Assembly: GCA_016742175.1 (NCBI GenBank)
Contig: JACVCH010000001.1
Coordinates: 186,001 to 250,000, forward strand
Source: Rhizobiaceae bacterium
GTDB lineage: Bacteria; Pseudomonadota; Alphaproteobacteria; Rhizobiales; Rhizobiaceae
Length of the DNA stretch: 64,000 nucleotides
Direction: 5' to 3'
In this document: piece by piece, positions 14,814-22,837 of the stretch
Layout of the letters: the number at the start of each line of letters is the position of its first letter
Numbering within the stretch: position 1 is the first letter of the stretch
The notes under the pieces: generated by a model
The model's input: the letters and a program-made list of their open reading frames with translations, nothing else
Databases searched by the model: none
What the model was told of the DNA's origin: nothing
Position numbers and translations under genes: made by a program

Positions 14814-15635
14814 ATGGCACTTGCCGCGCTCGAACGCGACCGGCCGCGATCCGTGGTCACCCCGCTGAAAACCGAAGCCGCCGTCGACCTCAGCCAGGTC
14901 TGCGTCCGCTTCACCACGGAGCGCGGCACCATCACCGCGCTCGAAGGCATCGACCTCAAGGTGCCGACGGGCGGCTTCCTCACCCTGCTCGGCCCGTCGG
15001 GTTGCGGCAAGTCCACCCTGCTTCGGGTGGTGGCCGACATCCTCCAGCCTTCGAGCGGCACCGCGACCGTGCTCGGCGGCCCGCCCGCCGCGGCCCGCTC
15101 GCGCCGCGACATCGGCTTCGTCTTTCAGGACGCCGCGCTCCTGCCCTGGCGCACGGTGCTCGAAAACGTCACGCTGCCGCTGGAAGTCGGCGGCGGCGCG
15201 CCGAAGGGCAGGGCGCGCGATCCGCGCGAACTCCTGGAGCTGGTCGGCCTTTCGGGCTGGGAAAAGGCGTTTCCGCACGAGCTTTCGGGCGGCATGCGCC
15301 AGCGCGTGTCGATCGCCCGGGCGCTCGTCTCGAGCCCGAAGCTCCTCCTGATGGACGAACCCTTCGGCGCCCTCGACGAGATCACCCGCGACCGGCTCAA
15401 CGAGGAATTGCTGTCGGTGTGGGAACGCACGGGGACGACGATCCTCTTCGTCACCCACTCCATCTACGAGGCGGCGTTCCTTGGCCAGCAGGTGCTGCTT
15501 CTGGCGGCCCGGCCCGGCCGCGTGCAGGAACTCGTCCCCGTCGACCTTCCGTCGCCGCGCCGCATCGCGATGCGCGAGACCCCGCAATTCGTGTCGCTCG
15601 TCACGCGTCTGCGCAGCGTATTGGAGATCTGCTGA
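14814..15635 (+). CDS. NitT/TauT-type ABC transporter ATP-binding protein
   Basis: A 273-residue ABC ATPase. The Walker A motif is [13 protein letters not shown] (about residue 60), the Q-loop follows in FVFQDAALLPWRT, the signature is ELSGGMRQRVSIARAL and Walker B is LLLMDEPFGALDE. The sequence DAALLPWRT is characteristic of the nitrate/sulfonate/taurine subfamily. An extra 30 residues precede the usual ABC start. It powers the importer formed with the flanking receptor and permease genes, and its stop lies 1 nt from the permease start. Confidence 0.94.
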   Translation: MALAALERDRPRSVVTPLKTEAAVDLSQVCVRFTTERGTITALEGIDLKVPTGGFLTLLGPSGCGKSTLLRVVADILQPSSGTATVLGGPPAAARSRRDIGFVFQDAALLPWRTVLENVTLPLEVGGGAPKGRARDPRELLELVGLSGWEKAFPHELSGGMRQRVSIARALVSSPKLLLMDEPFGALDEITRDRLNEELLSVWERTGTTILFVTHSIYEAAFLGQQVLLLAARPGRVQELVPVDLPSPRRIAMRETPQFVSLVTRLRSVLEIC

Positions 15636-15636
15636 C

Positions 15637-16470
15637 ATGGCCAACACCGCAACCATGGGCGCCTTCGTCGACGACAACGACGCACAGGCCATCTACCTCG
15701 CCGCCAAGCGCCGCCTCCTGTGGCGCCGCCGCCTGCTGCCGGTCGTCACCTTCCTGACGCTCCTCGTCATGTGGGAAGTCGGCGTCAAGATCTTCGACGT
15801 GAAGCCCTATATCGCGCCGGCGCCGAGCGCCGTTTTCCAGGTGCTCGTGACCAAGTTCCCGATGCTGATGCAGAACCTCCTGCCGACGGCGATCGAGGCG
15901 ATATCGGGTTTCCTGCTCGGCAACCTGGCGGCGATCAGCATCGCCACCGCCTTCGCCTACAAGCAGAGCCTCGAAGAGGCATTCTTCCCGATCGCGGTGA
16001 TGGTCAACACCATTCCCGTCGTCGCCAAGGCGCCGATCCTGGTGCTGCTGCTCGGCAACGGCATGGAGCCGAAGATCGCGATCGCCGCGCTCATCTGCTT
16101 CTTCCCGACGCTGGTCAACATGACGCGCGGCCTGCGCGACGTGAACCCGCAGCAACTCGAACTGATGCACGTCCTGTCGGCCTCGCCGCGCGAGGTGTTC
16201 GTCAAGGTGCGGCTCAAGAACTCGCTGCCCTACCTGTTCTCGGCGCTGAAGATCGCCGCGTCGACCGCCGTCATCGGCGCCATCGTGGGCGAGTGGATCG
16301 GCTCCACCGTGGGCATCGGCGCGCTGATCATCCAGGCGACCTACAGCTTCGACTCGCCGCTCCTCTACGCCACCATCGTGGTCGGCTCGGTCTTCTCGGC
16401 CACCTTCTTCGGCGTGATCTCGTGGATGGAGCGCTATTTCCTCACATGGAGCGCAGCCGGCGCGCGCTGA
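15637..16470 (+). CDS. NitT/TauT-type ABC transporter permease
   Basis: A 277-residue inner-membrane permease with about six hydrophobic spans. The family's EAA loop is visible in LELMHVLSASPREVFVKVRL followed by NSLPYLFSALKIAAS. The next span contains AVIGAIVGEWIGSTVGIGALI, characteristic of the SsuC/TauC group. The ATG at 15637 is 1 nt after the ATPase stop. It completes a minimal receptor-ATPase-permease importer. Confidence 0.93.
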   Translation: MANTATMGAFVDDNDAQAIYLAAKRRLLWRRRLLPVVTFLTLLVMWEVGVKIFDVKPYIAPAPSAVFQVLVTKFPMLMQNLLPTAIEAISGFLLGNLAAISIATAFAYKQSLEEAFFPIAVMVNTIPVVAKAPILVLLLGNGMEPKIAIAALICFFPTLVNMTRGLRDVNPQQLELMHVLSASPREVFVKVRLKNSLPYLFSALKIAASTAVIGAIVGEWIGSTVGIGALIIQATYSFDSPLLYATIVVGSVFSATFFGVISWMERYFLTWSAAGAR

Positions 16471-16504
16471 GACGCCGCCGCACCAAATTTCGGGAGATAC
16501 CTAC

Positions 16505-17857
16505 ATGACTTCTGTGCAATTGATCGACGAGCCGGGCGGCAAGGTCCCGGTCGTGGCGGAAGCCGACCTGGTCGTCGTCGGCGGCGGTCCCGCCGGCATT
16601 TCGGCCGCGGTGGCGGGGGCGCGCAACGGGCTCTCCGTGGTGCTCCTCGAGCGCTACGCCTATCTCGGCGGGCTCGCCTCGGGCGGCATGGTCCTCGTCC
16701 TCGACGACATGTGCAACGGCAACGAGGTGACGGTGAAGGGCATCTGCTCCGAGCTGATCGACCGGATGACGACGATGGGCCTCTGCGTCACGCCGCCGGA
16801 GGCCGACTGGGTCGCCAACGACGCCAAGTTCCAGCAATGGGCGCGCTGGGGCACCTACAATTTCCACAGCCACTCCAAGCCGCAGCCCGTCTGCTACGCA
16901 TCCGCCTTCGACCCCGACGGCTTCAAGCGCGCCTCGAACGACATGGTCGCCGAGGCCAAGGTGAATTTGCGGCTGCATAGCTGGTTCTCGAAGACCATCG
17001 TCGAGGACAGCGTCGTCAAGGGCGTGATCTGCGATTCGAAATCAGGCCGGCAGGCGATCCTCGGCAAGGTCGTGGTGGACGCGACCGGCGACCTCGACGT
17101 CGCCGCCTCGGCGGGCGCGGCGCACAGCCACGGCTCGTTCATCGTCACCACCGTGTTCCGCCTCGGCGGCGTCGACACGGACGAGGCCGAGCGCTTCGAA
17201 TATCAGGAGCCGGAAGCGTTCGCCGCGATCGACCGCGAGGCCAAGCGCATCATGGGCGGCTCGTGGGAGCGCTGGTGGCTGAAGACGCCGCTGCCGGGCA
17301 TCGTGTGGTGCAACTGCCCGCATATGGCCGGCTTCGACGGCACTTCGGTCGAGGATTTGACCCGCGCCGACTTCAAGGGCCGCGAGCGCATCGCCAATCT
17401 GGTCGAATATGTCCGCGCCAGTGTTCCTGGCTTCCAGAACGCCTTCGTGGTGGACGTCGCGCCGCAGATCGGAGTGCGCACCTCGCGGCTGCTCGAAGGC
17501 GAATACGTGCTGACCAAGGAAGACGTCGCGTCGCGTCGTCACTTCACGGATTCGGTCGCCCGCGGCCGCGACTACTACTATCCCTACCGCTCGCTCCTGC
17601 CGAAGGACGTCAAGCAGCTCCTCGTCGCCGGCCGGCACTATTCGTCGACCGCCGCCGCCCAGCGCATCTCGCGCGAGATTCCGCCCTGCATGGCGATGGG
17701 CGAGGCCGTCGGCGTCGCCGCCGCCGTCGCGCTCGACCAGGGCGTTTCGGTCGACAAAGTCGACATCGCGAAGGTCCAGCGTCTCCTGCGCGAGCAGGGC
17801 GCGGACCCGGGCGACGCACCGGCACCGAACGCGACGTTCCAGCAGGCAGCAGAGTAA
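16505..17857 (+). CDS. FAD-dependent oxidoreductase (FAD_oxidored family)
   Basis: A 450-residue flavoprotein. The dinucleotide-binding fold is near the N-terminus (LVVVGGGPAGISAAVAGAR, residues about 22-40), and the C-terminal FAD contact LLVAGRHYSSTAAAQ followed by IPPCMAMGEAVGVAAA is typical of the PF12831 group. No signal peptide or membrane span is present, so it should be cytosolic. Genes for a CoA-transferase, a crotonase and a ferredoxin follow with gaps of 12, -1 and 3 nt. This suggests it oxidises or reduces a CoA-activated intermediate and exchanges electrons with the ferredoxin, by loose analogy with FixC/FixX-type pairs. Family is firm, substrate unknown. Confidence 0.86.
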   Translation: MTSVQLIDEPGGKVPVVAEADLVVVGGGPAGISAAVAGARNGLSVVLLERYAYLGGLASGGMVLVLDDMCNGNEVTVKGICSELIDRMTTMGLCVTPPEADWVANDAKFQQWARWGTYNFHSHSKPQPVCYASAFDPDGFKRASNDMVAEAKVNLRLHSWFSKTIVEDSVVKGVICDSKSGRQAILGKVVVDATGDLDVAASAGAAHSHGSFIVTTVFRLGGVDTDEAERFEYQEPEAFAAIDREAKRIMGGSWERWWLKTPLPGIVWCNCPHMAGFDGTSVEDLTRADFKGRERIANLVEYVRASVPGFQNAFVVDVAPQIGVRTSRLLEGEYVLTKEDVASRRHFTDSVARGRDYYYPYRSLLPKDVKQLLVAGRHYSSTAAAQRISREIPPCMAMGEAVGVAAAVALDQGVSVDKVDIAKVQRLLREQGADPGDAPAPNATFQQAAE

Positions 17858-17869
17858 GGAGACGACGGC

Positions 17870-19081
17870 ATGAACGCTTCCGACACCCAGCCGCTTTCGG
17901 GCATCCGGGTCATCGACTTCACGCAGGTCATGCTCGGGCCCTGCTGCACGCAGGTCCTGGCCGACTACGGCGCCGACGTCATCAAGATCGAGCGGCCGGG
18001 CGCCGGCGACCTGTCGCGCACCGCGATCGCCGACGATCCGGACGGGATGAACAATCCCGTCTTCCGCAGCCTCAACCGCAACAAGCGCTCCATCGCGCTC
18101 GACCTGCGCAAGGACGAGGCGAAGCAGGTGGTCTACGACCTCGTGCGCAATGCCGACGTGGTGGTGAACAATTTCCGCGCCGGCGTGATGGACCGGATGG
18201 GCTTCGGCTACCAGAAGCTCGCCGAGATCAACCCGCGCATCATCTGCGCCTTCGGCTCGGGCTTCGGCCCGTCCGGCCCGCTGTCGCACAAGGGCGGGCA
18301 GGACATCCTCGCCCAGGCGCTGTCGGGCGTGATGGCGCGGCGTGCGGATGCGGCGACGCCGATGACCATCTATCCAACTGCGCTTGCCGACTATTCGGCC
18401 GGCATGCACCTCGTCCAGGCGATCCTGCTCGCGCTGCTCCAGCGCGGGAAGACCGGCCGCGGCCAGGCGGTTTCGGTGTCGCTGTTCGAATCCATGCTCG
18501 CCATGCAGATGCAGGAAGCGGCGATGTGGATGCAGCGCAAGAAGGAGCTCAACTGGGCCGCCTTCCCGCTGACCGGCGTGTTCGAGACGACCGACGGCGC
18601 GATCGTCCTCGTCGGCGCGTTCAAGCTCAACCCGCTGAAGGACATCTCGGCAGCGCTCGGCATCGCCGATCTGTCGCAGGAAGAGCGCTTCTCGACCTTC
18701 GCGCGGCAGATGGAGAACAAGGCGGAACTGCACCGCGTTTTCCGCGAGAAGTTCGCGTCCGGCACGACCGCGCACTGGCTCGCGAGGCTCGAGGAGCAGG
18801 ATCTCCTCTGTGCGCCCGTGCTCGACCTCGCCGGCGCGCTCGACCACGGCCAGACGGTGGAGAACGGCTCCGTCATCGATGTCGGGGGCGATGCGCCGAT
18901 GAAGCTCCTCGGCACGCCGCTGACCATGAGCGCCGACGCCTTCAAGGTGCGCCATGCGCCGCCGGACCTCGGGGCCGACGGCGTCGACGTGCTGCGCGAG
19001 GCGGGCTATTCGCCCGAGCGGATCGACACGCTGATCGCAGCAGGCATTCTTTCGGGCGAACGTCGCGGCGAGGCGGCCTGA
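17870..19081 (+). CDS. CaiB/BaiF family (class III) CoA-transferase
   Basis: A 403-residue class III CoA-transferase. The N-terminal signature LSGIRVIDFTQVMLGPCCTQ and GADVIKIERPGAGD are standard. The catalytic Asp that forms the acyl anhydride is Asp174 in ALADYSAGMHL, and the closing segment TGRGQAVSVSLFESML follows. These enzymes move CoA between carboxylic acids without ATP. It is preceded by the FAD oxidoreductase and overlaps the crotonase start (TGATG), so activation and hydration steps are coupled. The acid it activates is presumably the one imported by the upstream ABC transporter. Confidence 0.93.
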   Translation: MNASDTQPLSGIRVIDFTQVMLGPCCTQVLADYGADVIKIERPGAGDLSRTAIADDPDGMNNPVFRSLNRNKRSIALDLRKDEAKQVVYDLVRNADVVVNNFRAGVMDRMGFGYQKLAEINPRIICAFGSGFGPSGPLSHKGGQDILAQALSGVMARRADAATPMTIYPTALADYSAGMHLVQAILLALLQRGKTGRGQAVSVSLFESMLAMQMQEAAMWMQRKKELNWAAFPLTGVFETTDGAIVLVGAFKLNPLKDISAALGIADLSQEERFSTFARQMENKAELHRVFREKFASGTTAHWLARLEEQDLLCAPVLDLAGALDHGQTVENGSVIDVGGDAPMKLLGTPLTMSADAFKVRHAPPDLGADGVDVLREAGYSPERIDTLIAAGILSGERRGEAA

Positions 19082-19857
19082 TGAGCGTCGCCTTCACCGT
19101 CGAAAACCACGTCGCCCGCGTCACCATCGACCGGCCGGACCGCATGAACGCGGTCGACCATGCGACCGAGACAGAACTCGTGCGCATCTGGGAGGCGATC
19201 GAGAAGGACCGCGACGTGCGCGCCGTCGTGCTGACGGGCGCCGGCGACCGCGCCTTCTGCACCGGCGCCGACATGAAGGGCGGCAACGGGCTGTCCGGCC
19301 TCGAATACTGGGCGGCCGAGCGCAAGGGCGGCTTCGGCGGCATCGCGCTGCGCAAGACGCTCGACGTGCCGGTGATCGCCCGCGTCAACGGCCATGCGCT
19401 CGGCGGCGGCATGGAGATGGTGCTCGGCTGCGACATCGTCGTCGCCTCGCAGAAGGCGACCTTCGGCCTGCCCGAACCGCGCGTCGGCCGACTGGCGCTC
19501 GACGGCGGCATCGCGCTTTTGACGCGGCGCATCCCGCATGTCCACGCCATGGGCATGCTCCTGACCGGCCGCCGCATCGATGCCGCCAAGGCGTTCGAAT
19601 TCGGGCTCGTCAACGAGGTCGTCGCGCCCGAGGCGCTCGACGAGGCGGTCGACCGCTGGGTCGCCGACATCCTCGCCTGCGCGCCGCTCTCGGTTCGCGC
19701 GGTCAAGGCGATGACGCGGGCGGGCGAAGGCCTGAGCGCGACGGAAGCCCAGATGCTGCGCCTGCCGCAGCTCGTCGAGGCGCTGCAGTCGAAGGACCAG
19801 GACGAGGGCGTCGCCGCCTTCGTCGAAAAGCGCGCGCCGAACTGGACGGGGAAGTAG
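19081..19857 (+). CDS. Enoyl-CoA hydratase/isomerase family protein (crotonase)
   Basis: A 258-residue crotonase-fold protein. Both acid residues used by true enoyl-CoA hydratases are present at the correct spacing: Glu112 in GGGMEMVLGCD and Glu132 in FGLPEPRVG. The oxyanion-hole motif AFCTGADMKGG is also intact. It is therefore likely to hydrate a 2-enoyl-CoA. The gene begins inside the CoA-transferase stop codon and is followed after 3 nt by a ferredoxin gene. Within the operon it would act on the unsaturated CoA ester produced by, or supplied to, the FAD oxidoreductase. Confidence 0.92.
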   Translation: MSVAFTVENHVARVTIDRPDRMNAVDHATETELVRIWEAIEKDRDVRAVVLTGAGDRAFCTGADMKGGNGLSGLEYWAAERKGGFGGIALRKTLDVPVIARVNGHALGGGMEMVLGCDIVVASQKATFGLPEPRVGRLALDGGIALLTRRIPHVHAMGMLLTGRRIDAAKAFEFGLVNEVVAPEALDEAVDRWVADILACAPLSVRAVKAMTRAGEGLSATEAQMLRLPQLVEALQSKDQDEGVAAFVEKRAPNWTGK

Positions 19858-19860
19858 ACC

Positions 19861-20202
19861 ATGCCCTACGTCATCGCCTCCGCCTGCATCGACGTGAAAG
19901 ACGGCGACTGCCAGGACGTCTGCCCGGTCGAGTGCATCTACGAGGGCGGGCGCATGATGTATATCCACCCGACCGAGTGCATAAGCTGCGGCCTGTGCCT
20001 CTCCATCTGCCCGGTCGATGCGATCTTCGCCGATGACGAACTGCCCGCCCGCGAAGGGCGCTTCCTGGCGATCAACGCCGAATTCTTCGGCGACGCCGTC
20101 ACCGGCTGGGGCGAGCCGGGCGGCGCGACGGATAAATTCCGCACGACGCTCGACCATGCCGAGGTCGCGGCGGCGCCGGCGAAGGAAGCGGCCATACAAT
20201 AG
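19861..20202 (+). CDS. 7Fe/8Fe-type ferredoxin (FdxA-like)
   Basis: A 113-residue ferredoxin with two cluster-binding regions: CIDVKDGDCQDVCPVEC starting at Cys9, and CISCGLCLSICPVDAIF. The spacing C-x7-C-x3-CP of the first motif resembles FdxA-type 7Fe ferredoxins, which hold one 3Fe-4S and one 4Fe-4S cluster; the spare Cys common at the fourth position of the motif is Val here. The longer C-terminal tail (WGEPGGATDKFRTTLDH) is also family-like. It is the last gene of the operon and is the obvious electron partner of the FAD oxidoreductase, though this partnership is inferred only from position. Confidence 0.9.
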   Translation: MPYVIASACIDVKDGDCQDVCPVECIYEGGRMMYIHPTECISCGLCLSICPVDAIFADDELPAREGRFLAINAEFFGDAVTGWGEPGGATDKFRTTLDHAEVAAAPAKEAAIQ

Positions 20203-20316
20203 CGGTGCACCGGCACTTCATCGCCGGCTTGCCCTGTTGCCCGATACGCCTGACGATTGCGCGGTGCTGCGCCGCGCGATACGAAAGACGTGGACTGGCA
20301 GGCAAGATTTTCGCTC

Positions 20317-21261
20317 ATGGCAACCAACACCATCCGACTTGACGATGCCGCCCGCGCCGGATGGCTCTACTATGTCGCCGGCAACACGCAGGACGACATC
20401 GCCCGCAAGCTCGGCGTCTCGCGGCAATCCGCGCAGCGACTCGTCTCGCTCGCCGTCAAGGAGGGGCTGGTCAAGGTGCGCATCGACCATCCGATCGCCA
20501 ACTGCCTCGACCTCGCCCACCGGCTGAAGGCGCGCTTCGATCTCAGGATCGCCGAGGTCGTGCCCAGCGATCCGGGATCGGCCTCGACGACGGTAGGTGT
20601 CGCCGAGGCGGCGGCGGCCGAACTGGAGCGCCGGCTGCTCCTGCCCGATCCGATCACCATCGCGATCGGCACCGGCCGCACACTCAAGGCGGCGATCGAG
20701 AAGCTGCCGAGCATGGATTGCCCGCAGCACAAGGTGGTCTCGCTCACCGGCAACATCGCGCCCGACGGGTCGGCCGCGTTCTACAACGTCATCTTCACCA
20801 TGGCCGACAAGGTGAAGTGCCGCTCGTTCCCGATGCCGCTGCCGGTCATCGCGTCGTCGACCGGCGAGCGCGATCTCCTGCACAAGCAGCCGATGATCGC
20901 CGCGACGCTGAAGCTTTCGGCGGACGCGGACGTGACCTTCCTCGGTATCGGCGATCTCGGGCATCAGGCGCCGCTCGTGGTCGACGGCTTCCTGACCGAT
21001 GCCGAGCTTGCCGAACTCAATCGCGCCGGCGCGGTCGCCGAAATCGTCGGCTGGGCGATCGACGCGGATGGCCGGCCGATCGCCGGCCTGACCAACGACC
21101 GGGTGGCGAGCGCGCCGATCCCGTCGCGCGAGACAAGCCTTGTCTTCGGCATCGCCAAGGGGCCGCTCAAGCTGCCCGGCATTTTTGCCGCCCTCAAGGG
21201 ACGGCTCATCAACAGCCTGATCACCGACGAAGACACGGCGACGGCCCTTCTCGCAGGCTGA
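20317..21261 (+). CDS. smoC: SorC/DeoR-type sugar-binding transcriptional regulator (SmoC-like)
   Basis: A 314-residue regulator. The N-terminal helix-turn-helix (YYVAGNTQDDIARKLGVSRQSA, key core QDDIARKLGVSRQ at about residues 23-35) is followed by the SorC sugar-binding domain, with AIGTGRTLKAAIE and VSLTGNIAPDGSA. Its position directly before a polyol ABC operon matches SmoC of Rhodobacter and rhizobial sorbitol/mannitol loci. The ATG at 20317 is preferred over an in-frame TTG at 20257, because the protein then opens as usual for the family. The 13-bp dyad at 21343-21377 is its probable binding site. Confidence 0.87.
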   Translation: MATNTIRLDDAARAGWLYYVAGNTQDDIARKLGVSRQSAQRLVSLAVKEGLVKVRIDHPIANCLDLAHRLKARFDLRIAEVVPSDPGSASTTVGVAEAAAAELERRLLLPDPITIAIGTGRTLKAAIEKLPSMDCPQHKVVSLTGNIAPDGSAAFYNVIFTMADKVKCRSFPMPLPVIASSTGERDLLHKQPMIAATLKLSADADVTFLGIGDLGHQAPLVVDGFLTDAELAELNRAGAVAEIVGWAIDADGRPIAGLTNDRVASAPIPSRETSLVFGIAKGPLKLPGIFAALKGRLINSLITDEDTATALLAG

Positions 21262-21342
21262 CTTTCCCGCTTCCTCAACACCCCTCCGACGTGCCTTGCC
21301 GCATTGCAGCAACGATTGCGCATTGACAGCGGGCGCCGGCTA

Positions 21343-21377
21343 ATGAGTAATTGCCCATAGCATAGGCAATTGCTCAT
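21343..21377. promoter_or_regulatory. Dyad operator upstream of smoE
   Basis: Arms ATGAGTAATTGCC (21343-21355) and GGCAATTGCTCAT (21365-21377) match at 12 of 13 positions around a 9-bp centre. A TTGACA hexamer lies at 21323-21328, so the dyad covers the likely -10 and start region of the polyol operon. It is the best candidate site for the SorC-type regulator encoded just upstream. Confidence 0.65.
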
Positions 21378-21424
21378 ATCGCTCGTCGCGATTGCCGCTG
21401 CCATCCAAATTCTGGGAGGAATCG

Positions 21425-22744
21425 ATGAGACATGTTTCATATCTGGCGGGATGCGCCGCGCTGGCGCTCGCCGCCACCTCCAGCGCCTTCGCGCAGGAGA
21501 CGCTGACCATCGCCACCGTCAACAATGGCGACATGATCCGCATGCAGGGCCTGACCGACGCCTTCACCGAGCAGCACCCGGACATCCAGTTGAACTGGGT
21601 GACGCTCGAGGAAAACGTGCTGCGCCAGCGCGTGACGACCGACATCGCCACCAAGGGCGGCCAGTTCGACGTCATGACGATCGGCACCTACGAGGTTCCG
21701 ATCTGGGCCGGTCAGGACTGGCTCGTGCCGCTCGACAATCTCGGCGACGACTATGACGTCGACGATTTGATCCCCGCCATTCGCGAAGCGCTGTCGAAGG
21801 ACGGCAAGCTCTATGCCGCGCCGTTCTACGCCGAAAGCGCGATGACGCTCTACCGCACCGACCTCTTCGAGGCCGCGGGCATCGAGATGCCGGCAGCGCC
21901 GACCTGGGACTTCATCGCGGACGCTGCCAAGCAGATCTCGGAAGCGAACCCGGACGTCTACGGCATCTGCCTGCGCGGCAAGCCCGGTTGGGGCGAGAAC
22001 ATGGCCTTCCTCGGCTCGATGGCCCGCTCCTATGGCGCGAATTATTTCGATGCCGCCTGGCAGCCGCAGTTCGAAAGCGAAGGCTGGAAGACCGCCGTCG
22101 CCAAATATGTGGAGATGATGACGAGCTATGGTCCTCCCGGCGCCGCCTCGAACGGCTTCAACGAGAACCTGACGCTCTTCAACCAGGGCCGCTGCGCCAT
22201 GTGGATGGACGCGACGGTCGCCGCCTCCTTCGTGACGAATCCTGACGAAAGCCAGGTCGCCGACAGCGTCGGCTTCGCACCGTTCCCGTGCGGGATCGAG
22301 AACTGCCCGAACCAGGGCGCCAACTGGCTGTGGGCATGGTCGCTGGCCATTCCCGCTGGCTCGCAGAAGGCGGAAGCCGCCGAGACGTTCATCTCCTGGG
22401 CGACGTCGAAGGCCTATCTTGAACTCGTCGCCGAAAAGGAAGGCTGGTCGAACGTTCCGCCCGGCACCCGCACCTCGCTCTACGAGAACGAGCAGTACAT
22501 TTCGGAGGCCCCGTTCGCCGAGCAGACGCTGGCCGCGATCAACAATGCCGATCCGTCGGCGAGCGCGGACAAGCCCTATGTCGGCCTGCAATTTGCGGCG
22601 ATCCCCGAATTCCAGGGGCTCGGGACGGCCGTCGGCCAGCAGATGGCGGCTGCGGTTTCAGGCAGCACAACCGTCGAGCAGGCGCTCGCCGCCGCGCAGC
22701 AGACCGCCGTGCGCGAGATGACGCGGGGCGGCTACATCAAGTAG
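21425..22744 (+). CDS. smoE: Polyol ABC transporter substrate-binding protein
   Basis: A 439-residue periplasmic receptor of the extracellular solute-binding family 1, similar to SmoE/MtlE for sorbitol and mannitol. A Sec signal peptide occupies residues 1-23 (ending SSAFAQ), then the mature protein begins ETLTIATVNNGDM. The family landmarks KDGKLYAAPFYAESAM and GRCAMWMDATVAA are present. GGGAGGA at 21414-21420 fixes the start at 21425. A hairpin follows the stop codon before smoF. The ligand is inferred from the two polyol dehydrogenases in the same operon. Confidence 0.9.
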   Translation: MRHVSYLAGCAALALAATSSAFAQETLTIATVNNGDMIRMQGLTDAFTEQHPDIQLNWVTLEENVLRQRVTTDIATKGGQFDVMTIGTYEVPIWAGQDWLVPLDNLGDDYDVDDLIPAIREALSKDGKLYAAPFYAESAMTLYRTDLFEAAGIEMPAAPTWDFIADAAKQISEANPDVYGICLRGKPGWGENMAFLGSMARSYGANYFDAAWQPQFESEGWKTAVAKYVEMMTSYGPPGAASNGFNENLTLFNQGRCAMWMDATVAASFVTNPDESQVADSVGFAPFPCGIENCPNQGANWLWAWSLAIPAGSQKAEAAETFISWATSKAYLELVAEKEGWSNVPPGTRTSLYENEQYISEAPFAEQTLAAINNADPSASADKPYVGLQFAAIPEFQGLGTAVGQQMAAAVSGSTTVEQALAAAQQTAVREMTRGGYIK

Positions 22745-22757
22745 GCCGCGCCGCGCG

Positions 22758-22790
22758 CCCCGTCCGGCCATCCTCCGCCGGACGGGGATT
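22758..22790 (+). terminator. Stem-loop between smoE and smoF
   Basis: A perfect 11-bp stem (CCCCGTCCGGC at 22758-22768 with its complement at 22777-22787) closes an 8-nt loop and is followed by ATTT. It sits 13 nt after the receptor stop codon inside the operon, the position where such structures set a high receptor-to-permease ratio. That effect is inferred. Confidence 0.6.
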
Positions 22791-22837
22791 TCACGATCTT
22801 CGCATCGAACGTCGACGGGATCGAAGAGGCTTCAGCC

